Positions 9,661 to 18,325 of a stretch of 64,000 nt of DNA are shown in pieces (the stretch's first letter is position 1; every line of letters begins with the position of its first letter). The notes below the pieces were generated by a model. The model was not told the DNA's origin. It did no database searches and saw nothing but the letters and a program-made list of their open reading frames with translations. The stretch is from Rhizobium sp. SSA_523 (GTDB taxonomy: Bacteria; Pseudomonadota; Alphaproteobacteria; Rhizobiales; Rhizobiaceae): contig NZ_CP129381.1 of NCBI RefSeq assembly GCF_030435705.1, positions 682,001 through 746,000 on the forward strand, read 5' to 3'. The position numbers were made by a program, and so were the translations under genes.

Positions 9661-10569
9661 TCAGGACCTCTTCATCTTGGGATCGAGCGCATCGCGCAGG
9701 CCGTCGCCCATCAGGTTGATGGCGAGGACGGTGATCAGGATTGCGAGTCCGGGGAAGGTGACGACCCACCAGGCACGCAGGATGAATTCGCGTGCCTCGG
9801 CCAGCATCGTGCCCCATTCCGGTGCCGGCGGCTGTGCGCCCATGCCGAGAAAGCCGAGCGCGGCCGCGTCCAGAATGGCGTTGGAGAAGGACAGGGTCGC
9901 CTGGACGATCAGCGGCGCGGTGCAGTTCGGCAGGATGGTGCGGAACATCAGACGGAACGGGCCGGCGCCGGAAATCCGGGCTGCCGTCACGTAATCACGC
10001 GTCTTCTCCGCCATGACAGCGGCGCGGGTCAGGCGAACGAAGTGCGGCTGCAGGGTGAGCGCGATTGCGATCATGCCATTCGTCAGGCTCGGCCCGAGAA
10101 TGGCCACCAGCACCAGAGCCAGCAGCAGCGAGGGGAAGGCCAGGATGATATCCATGAGCCGCATGATCACCGTGTCGACCCAGCCGCGATAATAACCGGC
10201 AATCAGGCCAACCAGAATGCCGCCGGTCAGCGACAATGTGGTGACGAAGAGACCGATGAAGAGCGAATACTGCGCGCCATAGATCAATCGGGAGAGGATG
10301 TCGCGGCCAACCGCATCCGTGCCGAGCAGATAGGTCGCCCGTCCGCCTTCCAGCCAGGCCGGCGGCACCAGGACGGCATCACGATACTGTTCGAAGGGCG
10401 AATGCGGTGCGATGACCGAGGCGAAGACGGCGACGATGACGAGAGCGATGAAAACGAAGAGGCCGATGACGGCGCCCCTGTTTTCCGAAAAATAGAACCA
10501 GAACTCCGCCAGCATCTGGCGGCGAAGCGCCGCGCTGCTGACCGCTTGGGTCTTGGCTGTGTCTGCCAT
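9661..10569 (-). CDS. dppC: Dipeptide-type ABC transporter permease DppC
   Basis: 302-residue permease with the OppC-type N-terminal first transmembrane helix (AVIGLFVFIALVIVAVFASV), the LLGTDAVGRDILSR motif shared by DppC/OppC proteins, and the EAA loop around AARISGAGPFRLMFRTILPN. It forms the membrane channel with DppB. It starts 15 bp after the dppB stop. Confidence 0.93.
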   Translation of the reverse strand: MADTAKTQAVSSAALRRQMLAEFWFYFSENRGAVIGLFVFIALVIVAVFASVIAPHSPFEQYRDAVLVPPAWLEGGRATYLLGTDAVGRDILSRLIYGAQYSLFIGLFVTTLSLTGGILVGLIAGYYRGWVDTVIMRLMDIILAFPSLLLALVLVAILGPSLTNGMIAIALTLQPHFVRLTRAAVMAEKTRDYVTAARISGAGPFRLMFRTILPNCTAPLIVQATLSFSNAILDAAALGFLGMGAQPPAPEWGTMLAEAREFILRAWWVVTFPGLAILITVLAINLMGDGLRDALDPKMKRS

Positions 10570-10584
10570 GGGATTTTCTCCTTC

Positions 10585-11589
10585 TTAGTGGCGGATACGC
10601 GGGTTGATGAGGCCGTAGAGCACATCGACGATCAGGTTCACCACCATGATGATGCCGGCGATCAGCAAGAGCCCGCCCTGGATCACCGGGTAATCCCGGC
10701 GGAAGACGCTATCCACCATCCATTTGCCGATGCCGGGCCAGGAAAAGATCGTCTCGGTCAGGATGGCGCCGGCCAACATGACGCCGATCTGCAGGCCGAT
10801 CGTCGTGATGACGGGGATCATCGCATTTCGCAGGGCGTGCAGGCTCACCACACGGAACGGTGAAAGACCCTTGGCGCGCGCCGTGCGGATATAGTCTTCC
10901 GACAGAACTTCGAGCATGGCGGATCGTGTCTGGCGGGCGATCACGGCCAGCGGAATGGTGGCAAGCACGATCGATGGCAGGATCAGGTGACTGAGGGCCG
11001 AGGTAAAGGCGCCTTTCTGTCCCGACAAAAGCGAGTCGATCAGCATGAAGCCGGTAACCGGCTTGAAGAAATAGAGAAGAGAGATGCGTCCCGAAACCGG
11101 TGTCCACTGCAGGATGCCGGAAAACAGAATGATCAGCAGCAGACCCCACCAGAAGATCGGCATGGAATAGCCGACGAGCGCAATGCCCATCATGGACTGA
11201 TCGAGCGCCGAGCCCCGCTTGATCGCAGCAATCACACCCGCAGGGATGCCGATCACGATCGCGATGACGATGGCGCAGAAGGAAAGTTCGACCGTTGCCG
11301 GGAACAGGGCCATGAACTGCTGGAGGATAGGCGTTTTGGAGACGATCGACGAACCGAAATCGCCGGTCAGCACGCCACCGAGATAATCCAGATACTGCAT
11401 GACGATGGGACGGTCGAGACCCAGCTGCGCACTGATCTGCGCATGGCGCTCGGGCGACATGACCCGCTCGCCGGACAGGAGAGCGACCGGATCACCTGGC
11501 AGCAGCCGGATAAAGGCGAACGCAATGATCGAAACCCCGATGAATGTCGGGATCAGCACGGCGAGGCGCCGAAGGAGAAAGCCAAACAT
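10585..11589 (-). CDS. dppB: Dipeptide-type ABC transporter permease DppB
   Basis: 334-residue permease with the typical OppB/DppB start (MFGFLLRRLAVLIPTFIGVS), the RLLPGDPV motif and an EAA loop (IRTARAKGLSPFRVV). The start used is the ATG at 11589; an in-frame GTG four codons upstream is less attractive. It is separated from the binding protein gene by a terminator-like hairpin, a common way to make more binding protein than permease. Confidence 0.92.
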   Translation of the reverse strand: MFGFLLRRLAVLIPTFIGVSIIAFAFIRLLPGDPVALLSGERVMSPERHAQISAQLGLDRPIVMQYLDYLGGVLTGDFGSSIVSKTPILQQFMALFPATVELSFCAIVIAIVIGIPAGVIAAIKRGSALDQSMMGIALVGYSMPIFWWGLLLIILFSGILQWTPVSGRISLLYFFKPVTGFMLIDSLLSGQKGAFTSALSHLILPSIVLATIPLAVIARQTRSAMLEVLSEDYIRTARAKGLSPFRVVSLHALRNAMIPVITTIGLQIGVMLAGAILTETIFSWPGIGKWMVDSVFRRDYPVIQGGLLLIAGIIMVVNLIVDVLYGLINPRIRH

Positions 11590-11692
11590 GGTGGGACCCA
11601 CTTATTGTTCTTGTCGGGTTCAGGCCGGCGGCGGTGTCTGTCGCCACGTCCGGCTGCCCTTGGATCGATCCGGCGCCCGGGTCGATCGTGCG

Positions 11693-11722
11693 GAAAAGCC
11701 GCAGGGCGAGACACCCTGCGGC
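11693..11722 (-). terminator. Intrinsic terminator-like hairpin after dppA
   Basis: GCCGCAGGG and CCCTGCGGC (11714-11722 and 11698-11706) form a perfect 9-bp stem with a 7-base loop, followed on the minus strand by TTTT. It lies between the binding protein gene and dppB, so it probably gives partial termination. Confidence 0.75.
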
Positions 11723-11741
11723 CTTAGATGAATTGCGGCGA

Positions 11742-13337
11742 TTACTCGGCCAGGTCGACGTTTTCGAAGGTGAAGTCGCCAAGCGGGCTCTGTACGAAGC
11801 CGGTCACTCCCTTGCGCATCGGTACGATCGACAGAGAGTGATCGAGCGTTGCCCAGGGAGCTTCGCGCTTGAAGACAACCTGTGCCTGCTCGTAAAGCTT
11901 GGTGCGCTCGGCCTGGTCGGACGTGACCTTAGCCTTCTTCACCAGCTCGTCGAACTCCTTGTTGCACCACTGCGCGCGGTTGTTACCGCCAACAGCATCG
12001 CAGCCGAGAAGCGTGTCGAGGAAGTTGTCCGGGTCGCCATTGTCACCGGTCCAGCCGAGCATGGCCGCACCGTCGCGATCCTTAGCCTTCGAACGCTCGA
12101 GATATTCTGCCCATTCGTAGGAGACGATCTCGACCTTCACACCGATCTTGGAGAAATCATCCTGGATGATTTCGGCGGCGCGGCGGGCGTTCAACATGTA
12201 AGGGCGCGATACGGGCATGGCCCAGACCTTCATCGAAAGGTCCTTCACGCCGGCATCGGCCAGCATCTTCTTTGCGGCTTCCAGGTCGTAGGCGTCGTCT
12301 TCGATCGTGTCGTTATACGACCACATCGTCGGCGGGATCGGGTTCTTGGCCGGGGTGGCCATGCCCTGGAAGACGGCGTCGACGATAGCCTTCTTGTTGA
12401 TCGCCTTGTTCAGGGCCTTGCGAACTTCCGGCTTGTCGAAAGGAGCCTGGGTCGTGTTGTAGGCGAGGTAGGCGACGTTCAGGCCTTCCTGTTCCATGAC
12501 CTGAAGGTTCGAATCCGACTTCATCGACTGCACGTCGGCGGCATTCGGATAAGGCATCAGGTGGCATTCGCCAGCCTTCAGCTTCTGATAGCGAACCGAA
12601 GCATCCGTGGTGATTGCGAAGACGAGATCGTCGATCTTTGGCGCGCCACCCCAGTAGTCAGGGTTCTTGGCATAGCGGATGACGGCATCCTGCTGGTAGC
12701 CGACGAAAGCGAAAGGACCTGTGCCGAGCGGCATCTGGTTCAGCTGCGCCATCTTGCCGTCGGCCTGCAGCTTGTCTGCATATTCCTTCGACATGATGGA
12801 GGCGAAGGGCATGGCCAGATTGGCGAGGAAAGGCGCTTCCGGACGGTTCAGGACGAACTTGACCGTCAGGTCGTCTACCTTTTCAACCGACTTGATGAGG
12901 TCGGGGAAACCCATGCCTGCTGCATATTCCCAGGAGGTGCCGGGCACATACTGGTTCCACGCATTGTCCTTGTTGATCTGGCGATCGATCGAGAAGACGA
13001 CGTCGTCAGCGTTCAGCTCGCGGCTCGGCGTGAAGAAATCAGTGGTCTGGAATTTTACGCCTGAACGCAGCTTGAAGGTGTATTCCTTGCCGTCTTCGGA
13101 AACCGTCCAGCTCTCGGCGAGTCCGGCAACCGGCTTCGTCGTGCCCGGTTCGAACTCGAGGAGGCGGCTGTAGACCGGATGCGCGGAGGCATCAAACGTC
13201 GTGCCGGCGGTATAAAGGCCGGGATCGAAGCCTTCCGGCGAGCCCTCGGAGCAATAGACGAAGGTCTTTGCACTTGCGGCTGTGGAAAGGAAGGAAGCTG
13301 CCAGCAGCGCCGCAGCAAAGCCAAATTTGTATTTCAT
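11742..13337 (-). CDS. dppA: Dipeptide-type ABC transporter periplasmic binding protein DppA
   Basis: 531-residue family 5 solute-binding protein. It has a Sec signal peptide (MKYKFGFAAALLAASFLS..., cleavage near TAASA-KTFVYC) and the mature start FVYCSEGSPEGFDP characteristic of DppA. Later motifs include NPDYWGGAPKIDDLVF and LGWTGDNGDPDNFLD. It binds di- or oligopeptides (some homologues bind haem or 5-aminolevulinate) and delivers them to DppBC-DF. GGGAGACAG precedes the start; a very long upstream frame extension lacks signal-peptide logic and is rejected. Confidence 0.94.
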   Translation of the reverse strand: MKYKFGFAAALLAASFLSTAASAKTFVYCSEGSPEGFDPGLYTAGTTFDASAHPVYSRLLEFEPGTTKPVAGLAESWTVSEDGKEYTFKLRSGVKFQTTDFFTPSRELNADDVVFSIDRQINKDNAWNQYVPGTSWEYAAGMGFPDLIKSVEKVDDLTVKFVLNRPEAPFLANLAMPFASIMSKEYADKLQADGKMAQLNQMPLGTGPFAFVGYQQDAVIRYAKNPDYWGGAPKIDDLVFAITTDASVRYQKLKAGECHLMPYPNAADVQSMKSDSNLQVMEQEGLNVAYLAYNTTQAPFDKPEVRKALNKAINKKAIVDAVFQGMATPAKNPIPPTMWSYNDTIEDDAYDLEAAKKMLADAGVKDLSMKVWAMPVSRPYMLNARRAAEIIQDDFSKIGVKVEIVSYEWAEYLERSKAKDRDGAAMLGWTGDNGDPDNFLDTLLGCDAVGGNNRAQWCNKEFDELVKKAKVTSDQAERTKLYEQAQVVFKREAPWATLDHSLSIVPMRKGVTGFVQSPLGDFTFENVDLAE

Positions 13338-13828
13338 TTCTGTCTCCCATGGGTACGAAGCGGTCCCACCGCAATCGACCGTGTTCGATGTCCAGATCGC
13401 AAATCCGCAGAGACGGCTGTTCGCTCGCTTATTATTCTCGCCGCACTCCGCCTTTGATTGCCTCCACGCCTCTGAACAGGCCTGAAACCACGCCAAAACG
13501 TCAGGCAACGCCCTTCTCTTATCCTTTGCTCGGAGCTTGTAAAGTCGAAGCCTCCGGACAAAGCCTGCAAAATTAACGAAAGATGTATCACCTTTCCGGT
13601 GTGAAAACGTTAGAGGCTTAAAGAGAAATAAAATTTCGCGCCTTGCTGCGATGCGAGATGTTTGTCCCGGTTTCGCCGAGCTTGGCAATCGGGATATGCC
13701 TCTCCCCATCAGCCTGCAGATCCCCGGCGGACCTTATGCAAACCGCGTCCGAGCAGGATCCGGGAACCTTTCCGCCCATCCGGCCTTGAGAGGAGCGCAC
13801 ATTCCGTGACTGATGAGGATGATCGAAA
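13338..13828. other. Intergenic region between dppA and the cupin gene
   Basis: About 490 bp between divergent genes. It must hold the dppA promoter (minus) and the cupin promoter (plus), with AT-richer patches around 13570-13640. No convincing -35/-10 pair, palindromic operator or small gene with a ribosome binding site could be assigned. Confidence 0.5.
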
Positions 13829-14329
13829 ATGCAGCAACCGGAAGCCCTGACCTTCAGCGAAAGCGATTGGGTCCCCAATCATCCCTCGCTTCCGGTGCTC
13901 CTGTACCGCGGCGTCTTCGACGGCCAGGATAGCGAACGCGCCGAAATGATCGAATCGCGATTTTCTACCCACCAATGGCAGGGACTCTGGCGCGACGGCG
14001 TTTTCTCCTATCAGCACTATCACAGCCAGGCGCACGAGGTGCTTGCCATTGCCAAGGGCCACGCGCGTCTGTTGATCGGTGGCTCGAACGGCTCGATCCT
14101 GGACGTCTCGGGCGGCGATTGCCTCATCCTGCCGGTCGGCACGGGGCATATGCGGCTGGAAGCGACGGCCGATTTCCTCGTCATCGGCTCCTATCCGCCC
14201 GGACAGGAGGCCGATATCCTGACAGAGGCACCCTCCCCGGCGCAAAAGGAGGCGATCGCTCAGCTCCCCCTCCCGGCGACAGATCCCGTCTATGGCGCCG
14301 ACGGGCCTCTTCTCAGCCTCTGGAGATAG
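13829..14329 (+). CDS. YjlB-like cupin domain protein
   Basis: 166-residue single-domain cupin resembling the YjlB family. The metal-binding first cupin motif is HYHSQAHEVLAIAKG around residues 63-77 (two His, a further His and Glu), and the second motif is around PVGTGHMRLEA. Enzymatic role is unknown; such proteins bind a metal and a small ligand. GAGGATG lies upstream of the ATG. It stands alone between the dpp operon and the export cluster, with no obvious partner. Confidence 0.85.
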   Translation: MQQPEALTFSESDWVPNHPSLPVLLYRGVFDGQDSERAEMIESRFSTHQWQGLWRDGVFSYQHYHSQAHEVLAIAKGHARLLIGGSNGSILDVSGGDCLILPVGTGHMRLEATADFLVIGSYPPGQEADILTEAPSPAQKEAIAQLPLPATDPVYGADGPLLSLWR

Positions 14330-14396
14330 GAAAGACCGCACCACGTCGCCGGCCGGGACATGACAAAGATCAATCCTGTTGTCATTTCCCTTGAAA

Positions 14397-14413
14397 GGTG
14401 TACCACTTACACC
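14397..14413. promoter_or_regulatory. Perfect inverted repeat GGTGTA-N5-TACACC
   Basis: Six-base perfect arms around CCACT, 48 bp upstream of the small ORF at 14461. It could be an operator, but no -10 box can be placed with confidence and no regulator gene lies adjacent. Confidence 0.35.
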
Positions 14414-14460
14414 GTCGCGTTGAGGAGCGCGATACAGTCACTGCATTGGGAGGATCATCC

Positions 14461-14541
14461 ATGCTGCTCACCGGCGTCGCACTCGCATTCTGTCTTGGTA
14501 TCGGCGGCATCGCCTTCTTTCGCTGGCGCGACGGGACCTGA
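14461..14541 (+). CDS. Candidate 26-residue single-pass membrane peptide
   Basis: ATG preceded by GGGAGG with 7-base spacing. The product has one hydrophobic stretch (LLTGVALAFCLGIGGIAFF) followed by a short basic tail (RWRDGT), as in small membrane proteins. It converges with the C39 exporter gene. Nothing identifies a function; an immunity or exporter-accessory role is speculation from position only. Coding support is the ribosome binding site and the clean TM-plus-basic-tail pattern. Confidence 0.4.
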   Translation: MLLTGVALAFCLGIGGIAFFRWRDGT

Positions 14542-14651
14542 CGCCGGATACCACTCCACCTGGTGGTTCGTTCCCGACATTTGCAATCGTTCGCAGCACC
14601 CTGAGAGCGTTCCGCATGCGGGAACCAAAGGTCAAGTTCATTCCCCCAGCG

Positions 14652-16988
14652 TCATCTGGACGATTGGCCGGCCTCGTCGCGCGGCTGCGCTGACTGGCGC
14701 GCTATCACCCGTCTTAGTCTGAGGCTTGCCTGCGCGCCGATATCACTCGGGGCGGGCGAAGCAAGCGTCGCTTCGTGTTGCGGCGGCGGTGCGCTCGTCA
14801 CGATTGCCGGCGGTAGCTCGTTCACCGGCAGCGGAGGCGGTTCGCCTATCAACGGAGCCTCTTGAGCACACTGCCCTCTGGTCAGGGCAAGAGGGGTCAG
14901 CACCCCATCCAGCATCGAATAGGCCCGATCGACATAGTCCAGCACCCGCTCGCTATGGGTGACGAAAATCTTCCCGCCCTCGCTCCGCGCCAGGACATTC
15001 AGGAGATCCAGCTCCGTTTTCCGATCCAGATTGGCCGTGATCTCATCGAACAGCATCAGCCGCGGCCGACGGCAGATGATCCTGGCCGCCAGCAGGCGAC
15101 GGCGCTGGCCGGTGGACAGCAGGGAGTTGTTGGGTGACACGAGAGTGGCGAGCCCCTGCGGCAGGGCCTCGACCTCCTCGGCAAGCCCAACCTCGGCGAG
15201 CGCCTGCTCGATCCGTTCGCGGGGGATCTCCGGATCGAAAAGGCTGACATTCTCGGCCACCGTGGCCGCGAAGAGGGTATCTTCGGCGAAGACGGCGCCG
15301 ATATTGTTGCGATATTCCATGATGCCGAAAGCGCCGAGCGGCTGCCCGTCGACAAATATGCCGCCACCGGTGGCGGGCGCGATGCTGGCGATCACCTTCA
15401 GAAGCGAGGATTTGCCGGAGCCCGATTCGCCGACGATTGCGATGCGCTCACCCCGTTCGACATTGATCGTCAGGCTCGCATTGCGCACCACCGGCCTCTC
15501 CTCCTCGCCGAAGGAAATGGAGAGATTGCGCACCTCGACGCTGCGGCGGATCGCCTTGCGGATCGTCGCGGTCCTGCGGTTAACTTCCGGCGGGTTCTGG
15601 ATAACGTCCTCCAGCCGACGGATGTGGGAGGAGATCACGGTCAGATGCATCAGATTGGTGGTGAGCGCATCCGCCATCTGAAAGAAGGTGCCGCGCAAGG
15701 CGAAGAACGCGTAGAGCATGCCGATCGTCATCTTGCTCTGCAAAACGGCCGCAACGCCAAAATAGAGGGTGACGACGGTGCCGAGCACGACCAGAAGATG
15801 GACCATCAGCTGCGTGTCTATCTGCAGGCGGCGCGAGACGAAGTCCCGACCTGCGTAGCGGGCGAGCTTGTCGAACCAGCGCTGCTCAAACCGCTCGGAC
15901 AGATTATGCGCCTTCAGCGTCTGGATCCGGTTCAGCCCATCCAGCAGGACGCTGACTTCCTCGCTCTTGGCGCTGAGGGCATCCGTCGTCGCATCCTGGG
16001 TCCGCCGCATGTAGAGCATGCGAATGCCGACTGCGAGGACGAGCGTGCCGAGCACCATCAAAGTCATTTCGGTCGAATAATAGGCCATCAACGTGAGCGA
16101 GAGCACCGATACGCCGGCTTCCGCGAAGGAGCGGATCATCCCGTCCGAGGCGTAGGCCTTCACCTGGTCGACCGAATTGAGGCGGGTTACGAAGTCACCG
16201 GCATGCCGGGCCTCGAAATAGGTGAGCGGCAGGCGGAATCCGTGCCCCACCACGGAGCGGGAAAATTGCAGCTGCATGCCGATCGAGCTGCGCAGGATGA
16301 TCACGTCACGCAGCCACTGCCCCACGCCGTCGAACAGGAGGAGTGCCAAAAGACCGATGGTCAGCACGCCAAGGAGATCGACATCGGCCTGCGGCAGAAC
16401 GAAGTCCAGGGAGATCTGCAAAAGAATGGGCGTCGACAGCGACAGGATGCCGATCGCAACCGAGACCGTGAAGATCTTCCAGAAGATCGCTTTATAGCCG
16501 GTGGTGGCGCCAATGATCTGCCAGATGGTCAGATCATCGGTTTGCGATGCGATTTTGTCGAAGCTGGCTCTGGAGTGGAATTCCAGCGCGACCCCTGAAA
16601 AGTGGCGGGCGAAATCGTCGCGGCTGAAGTCCCGCCGGCCGACGGCCGGGTCATGGATGATGAAGCGACTGCCGCGAATGGCTTCCAGCACCACATAGTG
16701 CCGCCCTTCCCAATGCAGGATGGCCGGCAGGCTGAGGCCCGTCATTTCTTCGATATTCTGCACGCCGAGGCCCCGCGCCTCAAGCCCGAACTGGCCAGCA
16801 AGGTGGTAGAGCTCGGCAAGCGACATGCCGCCGCGGCTGATCTGGTGCAGCGAGCGCATATAGGGAAGATCGACATTGTGGCCGTGCGCATTGGCAATCA
16901 TGGCCAGACAGGCCAGGCCGCATTCCTGCTGTTCGCTCTGCAGCAGGGTGCGCACGCGCATCTTGTCCGAGAAGAACGGCAGTCTCAC
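14652..16988 (-). CDS. C39 peptidase-containing ABC exporter (peptide processing and secretion)
   Basis: 778-residue bacteriocin-type exporter. The N-terminal C39 peptidase domain has its catalytic triad intact: Cys23 in QQECGLAC, His97 in GRHYVVL and Asp113 in HDPAVG. Membrane helices span about residues 160-430. The ABC domain follows, with Walker [10 protein letters not shown] (520-528), signature LSTGQ (624-628, Thr replacing the usual first Gly), Walker B LMLFDE and H-loop His678. A Pro/Ala-rich tail of about 75 residues after 700 is unusual. The family cleaves double-glycine leaders and exports the core peptide; the candidate substrate is encoded at 21070-21207. The start overlaps the HlyD stop by ATGA (16985-16988). 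Confidence 0.93.
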   Translation of the reverse strand: MRLPFFSDKMRVRTLLQSEQQECGLACLAMIANAHGHNVDLPYMRSLHQISRGGMSLAELYHLAGQFGLEARGLGVQNIEEMTGLSLPAILHWEGRHYVVLEAIRGSRFIIHDPAVGRRDFSRDDFARHFSGVALEFHSRASFDKIASQTDDLTIWQIIGATTGYKAIFWKIFTVSVAIGILSLSTPILLQISLDFVLPQADVDLLGVLTIGLLALLLFDGVGQWLRDVIILRSSIGMQLQFSRSVVGHGFRLPLTYFEARHAGDFVTRLNSVDQVKAYASDGMIRSFAEAGVSVLSLTLMAYYSTEMTLMVLGTLVLAVGIRMLYMRRTQDATTDALSAKSEEVSVLLDGLNRIQTLKAHNLSERFEQRWFDKLARYAGRDFVSRRLQIDTQLMVHLLVVLGTVVTLYFGVAAVLQSKMTIGMLYAFFALRGTFFQMADALTTNLMHLTVISSHIRRLEDVIQNPPEVNRRTATIRKAIRRSVEVRNLSISFGEEERPVVRNASLTINVERGERIAIVGESGSGKSSLLKVIASIAPATGGGIFVDGQPLGAFGIMEYRNNIGAVFAEDTLFAATVAENVSLFDPEIPRERIEQALAEVGLAEEVEALPQGLATLVSPNNSLLSTGQRRRLLAARIICRRPRLMLFDEITANLDRKTELDLLNVLARSEGGKIFVTHSERVLDYVDRAYSMLDGVLTPLALTRGQCAQEAPLIGEPPPLPVNELPPAIVTSAPPPQHEATLASPAPSDIGAQASLRLRRVIARQSAQPRDEAGQSSR

Positions 16989-18325
16989 AGGCGCCCCCTC
17001 ATGGCGAGAACCGGATCAAGGACCCAATCGATGAGCCGGCGCTTTTCCACGACCACATCGGCCGACAAGGTGGAGCCGATCAGAATCGGGCGCTCCTTCC
17101 CATAGGCCATGATGGTGCGCCTTTCCGGCTCGACCTCGACAAGATATTTCGATTGTGCCGGCGCTGCCTGTGCCGCCTGGGCAGCAGCCGGCATGACCGG
17201 CGCTGCGGCCTGCTCGTCCGGCTTGGGAACGCTCATCGGCTGCGCGCTGATGGCGATCAGGCGGCCATATTGCACGCCGAAAGTCTTGTAGGGAAAGGCA
17301 TCATATTTCAGCACCACGCGCTGGCCGATCTGCAGCAAGCCCATGGTCTTGGAGGGCGCTTGCAGGCCAATGACGAAAGGCGCATCCGGATTGCCGATCG
17401 CCGCCACCGTATCGCCGAGCGTCACGGCAGAGCCTTCCCGCACATTGAGCGCCACAACCTGCCCATCGGTTGCGGCGATGATATCGGTGGCGATGGCGGT
17501 GCGGGCGCGCTCGATCTTCGCCCTGAGTTCCGCCTGCAGGCGGCGCAGTTCGGCAAGCTGGCTTCGGCTGCTTGTGGTATTCAGCATGACCGAGCGGCGG
17601 CGCTCGATCGACGATGCGGCAAGCTGCGAGGTCTGCAGGCGGACAGATGCCAATTGCTGCAGGTAATCCTGCCGCAGCCTCTCCTGCGTCGCCAGCGTCT
17701 CCCGCGTCGTATAGCCCTGTTTGAGATAGGCCCGCAGCCTGCCGACGATTTCGTCCTGCGCCGACAATGCCTGAACCAGGTCCTTTTCCTGCTGCCAGAG
17801 ATTGGCCTTGAGCGCCTCGAGATTCTCGTCAAATTTTGCAAGATCCTGATCGTCACGCTGCAGGACGGCCTGCAGGCTGTCGATCTGCTTTTTCACTGTG
17901 GCGCTCTGCTCGCTCAGCGCCGTCAGATCCGATTGCGAGAGCGATACCGATCCCGACGCCGTCTGCTGCGGCAGGATGGTCAGCAGCCTTTGCCCCGCTT
18001 TGACCTCCTCGCCCTGCGTCACCCAGAGTCTCGCTATGGTTCCATCCACGGTCGCCGTGATCCGCTGCCCGCCCTGCGTACCGAGCACGATGCCGCGCAT
18101 CGTCTCCTGCTTGGCAAAGGAGCCGATAAAGAGCGCCAGCAGGATGAAACCGGCAAGGCTGGCAAAGAACGCGGCCAGCACGGTCGATGCCGTGTCTCGC
18201 CGCAGCTCGATCGTCGAGGACAGGTCATGCAGGCCGGCCATTTCGAAATGGCTCATGGCCGAGCGCGACCGATGAGAGCCCGTGCGATCGCGCAGCCGGT
18301 CGAGTAGCCTAGGCCATGCCGGCAT
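16985..18325 (-). CDS. HlyD-family periplasmic adaptor of a type I secretion system
   Basis: 446-residue membrane fusion protein. One N-terminal transmembrane helix (about residues 47-70, STVLAAFFASLAGFILLALF) is followed by a biotinyl-lipoyl half (GTIARLWVTQGEEVKAGQ), a long coiled-coil hairpin (about 115-280) and the second lipoyl half (GQVVALNVREGSAV). It bridges the C39 exporter and the TolC-like protein across the periplasm. Start MPAWPRLL (18325) overlaps the end of the acyltransferase gene by 17 bp. A 42-codon upstream frame is rejected because it lies within that gene. Confidence 0.92.
   Translation of the reverse strand: MPAWPRLLDRLRDRTGSHRSRSAMSHFEMAGLHDLSSTIELRRDTASTVLAAFFASLAGFILLALFIGSFAKQETMRGIVLGTQGGQRITATVDGTIARLWVTQGEEVKAGQRLLTILPQQTASGSVSLSQSDLTALSEQSATVKKQIDSLQAVLQRDDQDLAKFDENLEALKANLWQQEKDLVQALSAQDEIVGRLRAYLKQGYTTRETLATQERLRQDYLQQLASVRLQTSQLAASSIERRRSVMLNTTSSRSQLAELRRLQAELRAKIERARTAIATDIIAATDGQVVALNVREGSAVTLGDTVAAIGNPDAPFVIGLQAPSKTMGLLQIGQRVVLKYDAFPYKTFGVQYGRLIAISAQPMSVPKPDEQAAAPVMPAAAQAAQAAPAQSKYLVEVEPERRTIMAYGKERPILIGSTLSADVVVEKRRLIDWVLDPVLAMRGRL

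Noticed and set aside
14360..14722. Open frame of 120 codons after the cupin gene
   Set aside because: Its composition is not protein-like, it overlaps the end of the C39 exporter gene, and it has no ribosome binding site.
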